Below are positions 34,253-43,693 of a DNA stretch of 64,000 bases, one piece after another. Both the position numbers and the translations under genes were made by a program. Positions within the stretch are counted from its first letter, which is position 1, and each line of letters starts with the position of its first letter. The DNA is from Clostridium omnivorum (GTDB taxonomy: Bacteria; Bacillota; Clostridia; Clostridiales; Clostridiaceae), in assembly GCF_026012015.1 (NCBI RefSeq), contig NZ_BRXR01000001.1, positions 3,322,728 through 3,386,727 of the forward strand. Direction: 5' to 3'. The notes beneath the pieces were generated by a model. It was not told the DNA's origin and ran no database searches. It worked only from the letters and a program-made list of their open reading frames with translations.

Positions 34253-34768
34253 ATGGAATTTTTAAATTTAGCAAAACAGCGTTACTCAGTAAGAGACTAT
34301 GAAAAGAGAGAAGTGGAAGAAGAGAAGCTTCAAAGGATACTAGAAGCGGGCAGAATAGCTCCTACAGGTGCAAATCGCCAGCCTCAAAGGTTTATAGTGG
34401 TTAGAAGTGAAGAGGGACTAAGCAAATTAAAGGGAAGTGCCAATGTTTATGGAGCACCTCTTGCTATTATTGTATGTGCTGACCACAGTGCAACCTGGAA
34501 GAGATCCTATGATAGAAAGGATATTGCAGATATTGATGCCAGCATTGTTACAGACCATATGATGCTTGAAGCAACAGAGCTTGGTATAGGAAGTGTTTGG
34601 ATATGCCACTTCAATCCTGAAAAACTTAGAATAAACTTTAACATTCCAGAAAATATAGAGCCAGTAAACATATTGGCTTTAGGTTACCCAGCAGGAGAGG
34701 CAGCATCACCAGATAGGCACGATACTTTAAGAGTGCCTCTTGATCAGCTTGTTCTCGGAGAGTATTAA
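34253..34768 (+). CDS. Nitroreductase family FMN-dependent oxidoreductase
   Basis: About 171 residues from ATG 34253 (AGGAGG nine bases upstream; GTG 34244 abuts it). 'RYSVRDYEKREV' and 'ILEAGRIAPTGANRQPQRFIVV' are the FMN-binding N-terminal signature. 'ATELGIGSVWICHF' and 'ILALGYPAGEA' complete the family pattern. It reduces nitro groups, quinones or flavins with NAD(P)H as a homodimer. Single-gene unit with its own terminator. Confidence 0.9.
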   Translation: MEFLNLAKQRYSVRDYEKREVEEEKLQRILEAGRIAPTGANRQPQRFIVVRSEEGLSKLKGSANVYGAPLAIIVCADHSATWKRSYDRKDIADIDASIVTDHMMLEATELGIGSVWICHFNPEKLRINFNIPENIEPVNILALGYPAGEAASPDRHDTLRVPLDQLVLGEY

Positions 34769-34796
34769 AATTTATCAACCTGGTTAAAAACTAAAG

Positions 34797-34830
34797 AAAA
34801 AGTGCGAGAGACTAAAACTCGCACTTTTTT
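34797..34830 (+). terminator. Terminator after the nitroreductase gene
   Basis: AAAAAGTGCGAG / CTCGCACTTTTTT perfect stem with a T6 tail. T-rich on both strands, so it also serves the convergent gene at 34867. Confidence 0.9.
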
Positions 34831-34866
34831 AATAGGATATTCATTAAAAAAATGTATATTAATGCT

Positions 34867-35169
34867 TTATCGTATAAAGGAGGCAGCTATAAATAATACA
34901 CATATACTTAACACTCCGAAAAACATACCTGACTTAACTTTAACTTCTTTTGCATAGTTGCTACCATATAATTGCTTAGAAATAAAGGATACTACAGTGA
35001 AATATACCCCTACTAATATAAATGCTGTTAATGTGTGTGAACCTGAACTATTCACATAACCAAACCTCAATTTATCAAAATTATCAAGTTGGATTTTTCT
35101 TATTACACCTATTATTAAGCAAATTGGTATGATAAATAAGTAAAAGTATTTTTTTAGAGACTTTAGCAT
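34867..35169 (-). CDS. Small four-helix membrane protein of unknown function
   Basis: 100 residues with hydrophobic spans near 9-23, 45-65 and 82-98 and charged turns between them. Start after AAAAGGAG. It is the last gene of tetR-hydrolase-membrane protein, following the hydrolase by 15 bases. No family recognised; a transport or immunity-like role is possible but unsupported. Confidence 0.65.
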   Translation of the reverse strand: MLKSLKKYFYLFIIPICLIIGVIRKIQLDNFDKLRFGYVNSSGSHTLTAFILVGVYFTVVSFISKQLYGSNYAKEVKVKSGMFFGVLSICVLFIAASFIR

Positions 35170-35184
35170 AATTAATCTCCTTTT

Positions 35185-35916
35185 TTAGGAATCAATAAAG
35201 TTAAGTAGTATTGGATTTAATTTATTTGCTTGTCTTAACGGAAAATCATGATTTGCTTTATCAAGTAATAGGGTTTGGCAATATGGATTCCTTTTGCCAA
35301 GCTCTGATAACGATTTTTTCATTTCTTTTACTTCCTTGGTTCCACATATCGCAAGCATAGGAATTTTTACATTTTTATAATTGGTGAGATTGTCTAGAAA
35401 GATTCTGTTTTCAAACCAAGCAGCATATTGCTGTGGAGTTATTTTTTTTGCATATTCAGCCATAAAATCTGCCTGCCTTTTCGTATAATGCCAGTACTTT
35501 CCTTGAAGTCTAATAAGCCAACCAAATTTCAACATTTTGCAAGTGAATTTAGCCATCTTTGTATACATTTTTATTGACTTATCTGAAGCGCAAACCCAAG
35601 CGCTTAGAAATACAGCTTTGTCAAAGAATGCTTCATATTGTGACACCATGGCTACAGCCAGTTCTCCACCTAAGGAATGTCCAACAAGAGTTACTTTATC
35701 TTTTCCGAGATTTTTAATAATTTCAGCAACAGCTTTAATTGTCTTTTCAGGATCGTAAATTTCATTTACTTCTTTTCCACTGCCATAGAGATGTGGTACC
35801 ACAAGGTGATATTTATTTTGAAAACAATATTGATTGCAAAAGGTATCAGTAGCGGCAGCTCCATGCAAAAAAACTATGGTATGATTTTCTCTATTTCCGT
35901 ATTCATCGAAGTACAT
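35185..35916 (-). CDS. Alpha/beta hydrolase
   Basis: 243 residues, soluble. 'TIVFLHGAAAT' is the oxyanion segment, GHSLGG (about 81-86) the nucleophile elbow, 'ICGTKEV' carries the acid region and 'KANHDFPLR' the catalytic His. It resembles small-ester hydrolases and peroxidase-like hydrolases. The start codon with AAGGAGG lies inside the 3' end of the upstream tetR gene (43-base overlap), so the two are translationally linked. Probably the effector of the TetR-controlled unit. Confidence 0.85.
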   Translation of the reverse strand: MYFDEYGNRENHTIVFLHGAAATDTFCNQYCFQNKYHLVVPHLYGSGKEVNEIYDPEKTIKAVAEIIKNLGKDKVTLVGHSLGGELAVAMVSQYEAFFDKAVFLSAWVCASDKSIKMYTKMAKFTCKMLKFGWLIRLQGKYWHYTKRQADFMAEYAKKITPQQYAAWFENRIFLDNLTNYKNVKIPMLAICGTKEVKEMKKSLSELGKRNPYCQTLLLDKANHDFPLRQANKLNPILLNFIDS

Positions 35917-36527
35917 ATAAATTCCTCCTTATAAAAATTCTCTTTATATTGCATTAAAATCTTTGCAAACTCACTTTCAATTTCATCGATACTGATATTA
36001 TTTTTGAATGCATTTCTCATAAACCCATCAGAACACCATAACAAAGTTTTAAAAAGCAGAGCCACATCTACGCCTTTTTTGAATTTATTTAAATCTACCT
36101 TTTCAAAGAATCGTTTGCAGTTTTCATCATTTATAGGTTTTACATATTGAGATATCTCATCTACAACTTCAATGTCATTTTCTAAATATACTTTAACAAC
36201 AAAATCATATACATATGGGTGTTCTTTCATAAATTTGCATTTAAAGTGCTGAGACTTGAGTAGTAACTCAAAGAAATCTGTTTCTTTTGAGTCGTAATTT
36301 TTTTCTAATTCACTTGTATATAAGCTAGCACAGTACTTATATAAGAAAAGATATAACTCTTTTTTGTTTTTAAAATAATGAAATATGAGCCCTTTAGAGA
36401 TCCCCGCTTCTCTAGCAATTTCTATTGTGGAGGTGTTGCTGTAATTAGATGTAGAGAAGACTTTTATAGCACCATTGATAATCTGTTCTTGCCTGTCTAA
36501 TGGTAAATTATAAAACTTATTATTCAA
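35874..36527 (-). CDS. TetR family transcriptional regulator
   Basis: 217 residues, TTG start behind GGGGG. N-terminal TetR helix-turn-helix: 'RQEQIINGAIKVFSTSNYSN' then 'TIEIAREAGISKGLIFHYFKNKKELYLFLY'. The C-terminal ligand domain is helical. First gene of a three-gene unit with the hydrolase and a membrane protein. It likely represses itself through the inverted repeat ATTGACT/AGTCAAT just upstream. Confidence 0.88.
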   Translation of the reverse strand: MNNKFYNLPLDRQEQIINGAIKVFSTSNYSNTSTIEIAREAGISKGLIFHYFKNKKELYLFLYKYCASLYTSELEKNYDSKETDFFELLLKSQHFKCKFMKEHPYVYDFVVKVYLENDIEVVDEISQYVKPINDENCKRFFEKVDLNKFKKGVDVALLFKTLLWCSDGFMRNAFKNNISIDEIESEFAKILMQYKENFYKEEFICTSMNTEIEKIIP

Positions 36528-36544
36528 ATTGAGCCCCCAATCTC

Positions 36545-36562
36545 ATTGACTGTTAAGTCAAT
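36545..36562 (-). promoter_or_regulatory. Putative TetR operator
   Basis: Perfect inverted repeat ATTGACT-gtta-AGTCAAT, 18 bases upstream of the tetR start codon. Confidence 0.55.
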
Positions 36563-36749
36563 AATTGCTTTAGTAAATATTACCTCCATTGACCATTTTA
36601 AGCAAGATAGTTTATATTAATAATTTTATATTTTTAGCTTAAGTAATATATGATTACAGTATAGAATCCATATTGTCTAAAACTATGTATTTTATGTATG
36701 AAGAAATGTACCTTTAATAACTATATTTGTGTTAAATAAATATAATAAA

Positions 36750-36811
36750 AAAGGCTGCCGGATATTGAATTTACTGGTTAAGTATCAGGCAATTCAATAT
36801 GCAGCAGTCTT
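36750..36811 (-). terminator. Terminator after the GGDEF gene
   Basis: Minus strand: a two-part stem, GACTGCTGC / GGCAGCC outside and ATATTGAATT / AATTCAATAT inside, followed by TTTTTTATTATA. Confidence 0.85.
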
Positions 36812-36814
36812 AAG

Positions 36815-37888
36815 TTATATTAAAACACTTTCCCATTTTACAACTTTATTTTTACCGGTTGTTTTAGCATAGCCATTGGCTTTTTCAGCCTTGTCTATAA
36901 TGTTATCTATATTGCAGCCGTCCTCAGGATAATTTGCAATCCCAATAGATATGGTAATAGGATATATCCAGTCTTTAGATTGCTCTTCAACAGCTGATCT
37001 AACTCTCTCTGCTAGTCTCAAAGTGTTAGATCCAGAGGTGTTTTCTAGAATAACTAAAAATTCATCACCAGACAGCCATCTATATACCTTATCGCCACTT
37101 CTTACTGAGCTCACAAGTATTTGAGAAAGCCTTTTTATCATGTCATTTCCAGCTCCATAGCTTATTTTGTTGTACCTTTTTAAATTATCACCGTCAATAA
37201 AGAGTACGCTAAAGCCTGTACTATAAATTTTGTATTCATTTATTAAGTTTGATAAATAGAGTTTACCTGCCCTTTGATTTGGTAGTCCTGAAATATCATC
37301 TGTAAGAGCTAGGTGATAAGCATCATTATAGCTAGCAACAGTTTCTCTAATTCTACTAGTCACATTTGAAAGAATATGACGAAGCAATCTATCCTTAGAA
37401 AACTTTCCATGCTTATCATTTAACTTTTTATCAGAATCCTTAAGAAGCAGTTCGTAAAAGGATTCTATAGAATCAATTTTTGAATCATAGCATTGAACAA
37501 GCGTATGCACTTCATGAGCGTAAACACCATTTTCCTCCATAAACTCCTTATGTTTTTCATTTATAGTAAAAGGCATGTCCCCTATTTCTTTAAGGGTAAG
37601 CTCTGGCAGCACAGCTATAAATTCATCTCCACCAGTACGAAAGGTATAAAAAGTTTTAAGGGAAGATAATACATTACTTATGGAAGATGACAAGCTTTTG
37701 AGGCATAGATCTCCAATTTTTCTGCCATACTGCTCATTAATATGAACCATACCTACAATATCAAAAATCATTATTATTCCATTGCTGCTGAATACCTCTG
37801 AAAAGTCTGAGTCAATGAACTTTAAAAAGTTTGGCAATCCGGTTAAAGGATCCACATACACGCTATTTTCTAACCAATTGATTTCCAT
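36815..37888 (-). CDS. Tandem GGDEF-domain protein (diguanylate cyclase-like)
   Basis: 357 residues from ATG 37886-37888 (TTTGGGGGA upstream; an in-frame start at 37954 adds 22 residues). Two GGDEF domains lie in series with no sensor domain: the first begins 'DPLTGLPN' and has TGGDEF (about 84-89), the second begins 'DDISGLPN' and has SGDEF (about 272-276) with 'FSVLFIDGDNLKRYN'. The second keeps the metal-binding D in 'FIDGDNLK'. GGDEF proteins make cyclic di-GMP; dual-domain versions are uncommon. No RxxD inhibitory site seen before either motif. Soluble. Confidence 0.85.
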   Translation of the reverse strand: MEINWLENSVYVDPLTGLPNFLKFIDSDFSEVFSSNGIIMIFDIVGMVHINEQYGRKIGDLCLKSLSSSISNVLSSLKTFYTFRTGGDEFIAVLPELTLKEIGDMPFTINEKHKEFMEENGVYAHEVHTLVQCYDSKIDSIESFYELLLKDSDKKLNDKHGKFSKDRLLRHILSNVTSRIRETVASYNDAYHLALTDDISGLPNQRAGKLYLSNLINEYKIYSTGFSVLFIDGDNLKRYNKISYGAGNDMIKRLSQILVSSVRSGDKVYRWLSGDEFLVILENTSGSNTLRLAERVRSAVEEQSKDWIYPITISIGIANYPEDGCNIDNIIDKAEKANGYAKTTGKNKVVKWESVLI

Positions 37889-38138
37889 TAATAGTCCCCC
37901 AAATCTTAAAAAACATATATATCTTATTAAAAAATCTGCTATTAATAGCCCCATAAGCAGAATTTATATAAAATATAATGATAACTTTAGTAAAAAGAGT
38001 AGCTAAAATCCATTTTACTATAATTTTAATATATTTAAAAAAAATAGTCAAATAATTACAAATAATATGATAATGAACATTTGGTTATATAAAAATAACT
38101 AAGTGTTAAAAGAACTTAATAATTATTTTTTTACTTCT
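37889..38138. other. AT-rich intergenic region
   Basis: Divergent upstream region of the GGDEF and alpha-galactosidase genes. I see no RNA gene, repeat or ORF with a ribosome binding site in it. Confidence 0.4.
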
Positions 38139-38208
38139 TGAAAACGTTTTTGTTGATTTGAATAAAGATAGGTGATACAATTATTATTAATATGATAGTT
38201 AAACTATC
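38139..38208 (+). promoter_or_regulatory. Promoter with CRE-like and palindromic operator sites for the alpha-galactosidase
   Basis: TGAAAACGTTTTTG (38139-38152) matches 12 of 14 positions of the CcpA cre consensus. It is followed by TTGATT (38153-38158), 17-base spacer, TACAAT (38176-38181) and a perfect palindrome GATAGTT-a-AACTATC (38194-38208) just after the expected start. The first would be for catabolite repression, the second for a specific repressor. Confidence 0.55.
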
Positions 38209-38251
38209 AGAAGTTTAAAGCGTGATAATAGAGGTTTACGGGGGTATTGAA

Positions 38252-40030
38252 ATGAACATTGTTTTTAGCTACAGCTTAGGAAATAAAAACGTAAGTACAA
38301 CTTTTAAAGATAATTTTTCAAATGAGGATTTTAGTGCAAAAGTTCTACTTGATGAAAAGCAGAATTATAAAAGACTTAAGGTTTCAATCGTGCCTATGGC
38401 AGAACTTGAAATATACGAACTTAAGGTTGTTTTTCATTATTCCTTTAAAGATAGTCATAAAATATTTGTGAATGGTTATCAATCCTGGACTGACAGCAGA
38501 GAGTTTTCTGTAAATGAAAAACTAAGAACAATATCAAAGCTTGCAGCTCCAGTAGTTAAAAAATATCAGTTAGATAAGTATGGAGATTACACCTTTAAAA
38601 AGTATTCAAGAAAAATAGGTGATTTCCATGGATACACCTATTCCTATATAAGACAGGGAAAAAATCTTGAACTTATAGGGTCTCTATCTGAAAAGAGCGG
38701 CTACACCATAATAGAAGAAAAAGTTAAAAACAATGAGATAACAATATATAAGGAATGTAAAGGACATTGCATAAATAGCGAATATGAGGCTTTTGATATA
38801 ATTTTGACTAAAGGCAGTGAAAGTGAAGTTTTTGATACCTATTTTAGCTTAATGAATATTAAAAAGCCAAGCTGTAAACCTATGACTGGTTGGACAAGTT
38901 GGTACAATTACTATCAAAATATTAATGAAGATATAATACTTGAAAATTTAAATAATTATAAAGCTTTGGAACAAAAAATTGAGATATTTCAAATAGATGA
39001 CGGCTATCAAACTGCAGTAGGGGATTGGCTTTCCATAGATGGAGCTAAATTTTCTAGAGGGATGAAGCATATTGCTGACAGTATAAAAGCTTGCGGCTTT
39101 AAGGCTGGAATATGGCTTGCTCCTTTTGTGTGTGAAACAAACTCGGAGATTTTTAAGGAAAAGAAGCACTGGATTTTAAAGGATGAAAAGGGCGAAATGG
39201 TGTTTGGAGGCTCTAACTGGAGCAAGTTCTATGCACTTGATATATATAATAAGGAAGTAAGGGATTATATAAAAGAAGTATTTTCTGTGGTGCTGAATTA
39301 TTGGGGCTATGACATGGTGAAATTGGACTTTTTATATGCTGTATGCCTTGTGCCAAGAAAGGATAAAACTAGAGGCCAAATCATGACTGAGGCTATGGAG
39401 TTTTTGCGTGAATGTGTAGGGGATAAATTAATACTAGGCTGTGGGGTACCTCTTGGACCTGCCTTTGGTAAAGTTGATTACTGCAGAATAGGCTGTGATG
39501 TTGGACTTGATTGGAATGATAAGCCATATATGAGGCTACTTCACAGGGAGAGGGTATCTACATTAAATGCTATAACAAATGCTATAGGCAGACGCCAGCT
39601 GAATGGAAGAGCATTTTTGAATGACCCGGATGTATTCCTTTTGAGAGAGGATAACATAATGCTTACGGATACTCAAAGGGAGACATTATCACGAGTGAAC
39701 AGTATATTTGGCAGCCTTATTTTCACATCGGACAATATTAAAAAGTATGATGACAAAAAGCAGCTAATGTTCAATCATGTAATGAATTTAAAGGACAAGG
39801 TAATAAACAGTGTAGAAGAGCTTAAAACTGGCTTTCTTGAGGTGCGCTACAGCGTAGATGATAAATATTATTTAGCTTTAATTAACCTATCAGAGTTTGA
39901 TATGTATTATAGAAACAGTTTCAAGCTAAATGAAGTATTTTTAGATAGAGAAGATAATGCTTCAGTAGATGATAATAACCTGCTAGTGAAACCGTATGAA
40001 TGCAGAGTATTTATTTTAGATAATATATAG
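38252..40030 (+). CDS. GH36 family alpha-galactosidase (intracellular)
   Basis: 592 residues from ATG 38252 (GGGGGTATTGAA upstream). The family GH36 core is clear: 'GWTSWYNYYQNINED', 'FQIDDGYQTAVGDW', 'AGIWLAPFVCE', nucleophile Asp in 'MVKLDFLYA' (about residue 359) and acid/base Asp in 'CRIGCDVGLDW' (about 415). No signal peptide, so it acts in the cytoplasm on imported alpha-galactosides or related glycosides. It is shorter than classic GH36 enzymes (about 700) and resembles the clostridial short type. Probably under carbon-catabolite control. Confidence 0.88.
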   Translation: MNIVFSYSLGNKNVSTTFKDNFSNEDFSAKVLLDEKQNYKRLKVSIVPMAELEIYELKVVFHYSFKDSHKIFVNGYQSWTDSREFSVNEKLRTISKLAAPVVKKYQLDKYGDYTFKKYSRKIGDFHGYTYSYIRQGKNLELIGSLSEKSGYTIIEEKVKNNEITIYKECKGHCINSEYEAFDIILTKGSESEVFDTYFSLMNIKKPSCKPMTGWTSWYNYYQNINEDIILENLNNYKALEQKIEIFQIDDGYQTAVGDWLSIDGAKFSRGMKHIADSIKACGFKAGIWLAPFVCETNSEIFKEKKHWILKDEKGEMVFGGSNWSKFYALDIYNKEVRDYIKEVFSVVLNYWGYDMVKLDFLYAVCLVPRKDKTRGQIMTEAMEFLRECVGDKLILGCGVPLGPAFGKVDYCRIGCDVGLDWNDKPYMRLLHRERVSTLNAITNAIGRRQLNGRAFLNDPDVFLLREDNIMLTDTQRETLSRVNSIFGSLIFTSDNIKKYDDKKQLMFNHVMNLKDKVINSVEELKTGFLEVRYSVDDKYYLALINLSEFDMYYRNSFKLNEVFLDREDNASVDDNNLLVKPYECRVFILDNI

Positions 40031-40034
40031 AGAT

Positions 40035-40080
40035 AAGGAGCGCAATAATTGTGATTAACACAATTATTTACGCTCCTTTT
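40035..40080. terminator. Bidirectional terminator after the alpha-galactosidase
   Basis: AAGGAGCG...AATAATTGTG / CACAATTATT...CGCTCCTT stem with TTTT on the plus side. It serves the convergent small gene at 40083 too. Confidence 0.8.
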
Positions 40081-40082
40081 CA

Positions 40083-40289
40083 TTATAATGCGTCCCTTAA
40101 TTCAAGGCATCTTTTATACATAGGATCAAATTCACAACCGCAATTTCCACATTCTTTGTCAGCTTGTTCTATTGCTTTGATTAAGTCCTCTTTCGATCCA
40201 TTCCCATTAAGATATACTTTAGATGGAATAGCAATTAAGTCCCAACCAGATTCTGCGAACTTTTCTAAAATGACTTTTAGTTCCTCCAT
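40083..40289 (-). CDS. Small conserved protein with a CxxC-type Cys cluster
   Basis: 68 residues, start after GGAAGGGGATT. It is mostly helical: 'ELKVILEKFAESGWDLIAIP', then 'SKEDLIKAIEQADKECGNCGCEFDPMY'. The four Cys in 'CGNCGC...C' could bind a metal. No family name comes to mind. Single-gene unit opposite the galactosidase. Confidence 0.6.
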   Translation of the reverse strand: MEELKVILEKFAESGWDLIAIPSKVYLNGNGSKEDLIKAIEQADKECGNCGCEFDPMYKRCLELRDAL

Positions 40290-40478
40290 AGTAAATCCCC
40301 TTCCATGATTAGAATATGCTAAACTATTACTTATTTACATTGTACCAGATAATGGATATAGTTGCACTAATATATCCTTAATATCTAATGTGTGTGTTTC
40401 AGTATTGTAATTTGTAGAGAAAATAATACAAGCCTCATGCTTAATAATACACAATTCCTACCTTTGGGTAACCTGTCC

Positions 40479-40531
40479 TACTTTAAAGTGCGTACTTTTC
40501 TAATTGCCTATAATATAACATACTTAAAGTA
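40479..40531 (+). promoter_or_regulatory. Promoter with two ACTTTAAAGT-type operators
   Basis: A perfect palindrome ACTTTAAAGT (40480-40489) sits at the expected -35 area, TATAAT is at 40509-40514, and TACTT-a-AAGTA (40521-40531) covers the expected start. The pair flanking the promoter suits repression by the HxlR-type regulator encoded downstream. Confidence 0.55.
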
Positions 40532-40577
40532 AGTTAATGCTTATAAGCAATTTATAAATAATAAAGGAGAGTAAATA

Positions 40578-42494
40578 ATGCTTAAGAAGATTTTTGAACC
40601 TGGCAGAATAGGAAACTTAGAGGTTAAAAATAGACTTATAGTGCCTCCAATGCTTACTGAATTTGCAGCTGAGGACGGTAGGTTAACTGAAAGATATATA
40701 AGATATTACGAAGAAAAGGCAAAAGGAGGCTGGGGGCTTATTATCTGCGAAGATAATGTAGTGGATCCTTATGGAGCTGGCTTTAAGAGAATAGCTGGCC
40801 TATGGTCAGACGACATGATGGAAGAGCATACGGAACTAGTGGAAAGAGTTCATAAGGCTGGTGCTAAAATAGCAGTTCAAGTTTACCATGCTGGAAGAGA
40901 GTCGAGCAGTGTTATAACTGGCAGAAGACCAGTAGCACCTTCACCTGTTCAAGACCCTACACAGGAAGAAACCCCTAAGGAATTGACAAATGAAGAAGTA
41001 AGAGAATTAGTTGAAAAGTTTGCACAAGCAATAAGAAGATGCAAAGAAGCTGGATATGATGCAATTGAGCTTCATGGTGCGCATGGGTACCTTATAAATC
41101 AGTTTATGTCTCCATTTTCAAATAAGAGAACTGATGAATATGGCGGAAACTTTATGAATAGATTAAGATTTCCTATTCAGATAATAGAAAGAGCAAAGGC
41201 TTTAGTTGGAGAGCATTATCCTATCATCTTTAGAATATCTGCTGATGAAATGGTAGAAGGCGGCTTAACTATCGAGGATACTAAAATAATAGCTCAAATA
41301 CTAGAGGAAAAGGGTGTTGCTGCACTCCATGTATCAGCTGGTGTATATAAGAGCGGCGCTATAGTATCTGCTCCAACTGTAATTAAAACTGCTATATTTT
41401 CAGATTATGCTAAAGAAATTAAAAGGGTTGTTAATATACCAGTTTTCACAGTAAATAAAATCATATATCCTATGGTTGCTGAGTCACTATTAAAGGAAGG
41501 AAAGGCGGACTTTATAGCAATGGGCAGAGCTTCTATAGCTGATCCATACCTTCCTATGAAGGCTAAACAGGGTAAATTTGATGAGATTATTTACTGTATA
41601 GGCTGCAGACAGGGCTGCCAGGGTAAAATTGCCATGCAGGAGTCTGTATCTTGTTTAGTAAATCCTAAAACAGGAAAAGAAGTGGAATATGAAATAAAAG
41701 AAGCTGAGGTTAAGAAAAAGGTCATGGTTATAGGGGGCGGACCAGTTGGTATGGAAGCTGCTATTGTAGCTTCAAAACGTGGACATGAAGTAACTCTATA
41801 TGAAAAAGCCGACAGGCTAGGCGGTCAATGGCTTCTTGCTGCTATTCCACCAGGAAAAGAGCTTTTAAATACACTAACAGTATGGCAAAAGGGAGAACTG
41901 CAGAGGGCTGGAGTTACGGTAGCATTAAATACAGAAGTAACAAAGGAATTAGTAGTAAGTGAAGATCCAGATGAGGTTATAATTGCAACTGGAGCTAATC
42001 CAATAGTTCCGCCAATACCTGGAGCAGATAAGCAGCATGTATTTACTGCAAATGATGTGCTTCAAGGAAAGGTTGACTTAAAAGATAAGGTAGTTGTTAT
42101 AGGTGGTGGACTTGTGGGCGCTGAAACTGCTGATCATATAGCTGTGCACAATAAAAAGGTGGCTATAGTTGAAATGCTTCCTGAAATAGCTAGAGATATG
42201 GAAAGTGCTTCAAAACAATTTCTATTAGAAGAACTAAAAAAGTATGAAGTGCCATGCTATGTAAATTCTAAGGTTTTAGAGATTAAAGATTCAACTATAG
42301 TAATTGAAACATTAGAAGGTAAAAAGGAACTTGAAGCTTCACAGGTTGTACTTGCAATAGGCTCAAGATCTAACAAATCACTTGCAAAGACTTTAGAAAA
42401 CCAATATAAGATTACTGTTATAGGTGATGCTTCTGTAGTTGGTAAAGCATTAGATGGTATTAATTTAGCTTATAAGACTGCACTTGTTATATAA
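40578..42494 (+). CDS. NADH:flavin oxidoreductase / 2,4-dienoyl-CoA reductase-like enzyme with FMN, FAD and 4Fe-4S
   Basis: 638 residues. N-terminal old-yellow-enzyme TIM barrel (1-340): 'PGRIGNLEVKNRLIVPPML', 'HAGRESS' and 'DAIELHGAHGYLINQF' with substrate-binding His. A Cys cluster 'CIGCRQGC...C' binds an iron-sulfur centre (about 338-355). The C-terminal half has FAD (GGGPVGMEAA, about 380) and NAD(P) (GGGLVGAETAD) Rossmann motifs. Such enzymes reduce unsaturated acyl-CoAs, enoates or bile acid-like compounds. First of two OYE genes; likely HxlR-controlled. Confidence 0.9.
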   Translation: MLKKIFEPGRIGNLEVKNRLIVPPMLTEFAAEDGRLTERYIRYYEEKAKGGWGLIICEDNVVDPYGAGFKRIAGLWSDDMMEEHTELVERVHKAGAKIAVQVYHAGRESSSVITGRRPVAPSPVQDPTQEETPKELTNEEVRELVEKFAQAIRRCKEAGYDAIELHGAHGYLINQFMSPFSNKRTDEYGGNFMNRLRFPIQIIERAKALVGEHYPIIFRISADEMVEGGLTIEDTKIIAQILEEKGVAALHVSAGVYKSGAIVSAPTVIKTAIFSDYAKEIKRVVNIPVFTVNKIIYPMVAESLLKEGKADFIAMGRASIADPYLPMKAKQGKFDEIIYCIGCRQGCQGKIAMQESVSCLVNPKTGKEVEYEIKEAEVKKKVMVIGGGPVGMEAAIVASKRGHEVTLYEKADRLGGQWLLAAIPPGKELLNTLTVWQKGELQRAGVTVALNTEVTKELVVSEDPDEVIIATGANPIVPPIPGADKQHVFTANDVLQGKVDLKDKVVVIGGGLVGAETADHIAVHNKKVAIVEMLPEIARDMESASKQFLLEELKKYEVPCYVNSKVLEIKDSTIVIETLEGKKELEASQVVLAIGSRSNKSLAKTLENQYKITVIGDASVVGKALDGINLAYKTALVI

Positions 42495-42508
42495 GGGGGC
42501 AAAAACTA

Positions 42509-43606
42509 ATGAAAACTCTTTTTGATAAAACTGTGCTGAAGGGCATGAAAATGAAAAATAGATTTGTTAGAGCAGGTTTATACCTTGCTCTAGCTGGAGA
42601 AAAGGGAAGATTAACTCCAGAGATTTTTAAAATATATGAGGAATTAGCTAAAGGAGGAGTAGGAACTATCATAACAGGCTACAGCTATATAAGAGAAGAG
42701 GATCAGCCTAATACAAATATGGTAGGTATTTATGATGATTCTTCCATAGAGGATTTTAAGAAGTTTACAAATATGATTCATCAATATGATACAAATGTAA
42801 TTTTGCAAATAGCTAGCGGAGGGTCTCTTACCTATGCTCCTATAGGGGGAAGGAAAATTTTGGGACCATCTGCGGTTGAAAATCAAACTACTAAAATTAC
42901 ACCTAGAGCTGTGACAAAGCATGAAATAAAAGAGCTAGCAAAATCATATGCTGAGGCTGCGTTAAGAGCTAAAAGAGCAGGCTTTGATGGAGTTGAAATT
43001 CATACTGCCCATGGCTATTTATTGAGTCAATTCCTATGTCCATACTATAACAGAAGAACTGATGAGTATGGAGGCAGTATTGAAAATCGTTCAAGAATTC
43101 TATTTGATGTATATAATCAAGTACGTAAGGCTGTGGGAGAAAGATTCCCTATTTTCTTTAAGATAAATAGTTCAGATTATATGGAAAATGGATTAACTAT
43201 AGAGGATAGCTTATATGTGGCTGAGGCTTTAGCTAAGCTGGGAGCAGATGCTATTGATGTAAGTGGTGGTAATGAATCAAGCACAGAAGCAATAGAAAAT
43301 AATCTTACCACCGCAAGAACAGGTATATATAACAGTACTGAAAAGGAAAGCTATTTTAAGGATTATGCCATAGAATTAGCTAAAAGGATTTCCATTCCTG
43401 TTATTTTAGTTGGCGGAAACAGGCATATTGAGGTGATGGAAGAGCTTTTGAATAAAAATAACATTGAATACTTTGCAGTAGGAAGACCTCTAACATGTGA
43501 GCCAGATTTGATAAATAGATGGGCCTCAGGAGATATTAGAAAACCTAAATGCATATCCTGTAATAAGTGTTATTATACGCCAGGGAAAAGATGCATTATT
43601 AGATAA
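42509..43606 (+). CDS. Old yellow enzyme-type NADH:flavin oxidoreductase
   Basis: 365 residues, barrel only. 'LKGMKMKNRFVRAGLYLALAGEKGRLT', 'DGVEIHTAHGYLLSQFL' and 'YNRRTDEYGGSIENR' mark the OYE family. The C-terminal 'CISCNKCYYTPGKRC' keeps three Cys but no FAD domain, so it lacks the fused reductase part of its neighbour. Both proteins may act in one reduction pathway. Fourteen bases after the previous stop with its own GGGGG ribosome binding site. Confidence 0.88.
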   Translation: MKTLFDKTVLKGMKMKNRFVRAGLYLALAGEKGRLTPEIFKIYEELAKGGVGTIITGYSYIREEDQPNTNMVGIYDDSSIEDFKKFTNMIHQYDTNVILQIASGGSLTYAPIGGRKILGPSAVENQTTKITPRAVTKHEIKELAKSYAEAALRAKRAGFDGVEIHTAHGYLLSQFLCPYYNRRTDEYGGSIENRSRILFDVYNQVRKAVGERFPIFFKINSSDYMENGLTIEDSLYVAEALAKLGADAIDVSGGNESSTEAIENNLTTARTGIYNSTEKESYFKDYAIELAKRISIPVILVGGNRHIEVMEELLNKNNIEYFAVGRPLTCEPDLINRWASGDIRKPKCISCNKCYYTPGKRCIIR

Positions 43607-43693
43607 TAAATTTATTAATGTGCAGGTTGTTTATTAATTATAAATTTATATTATAATATTTATGTACGCAAAATATTAGGCAGGTGAATATTA

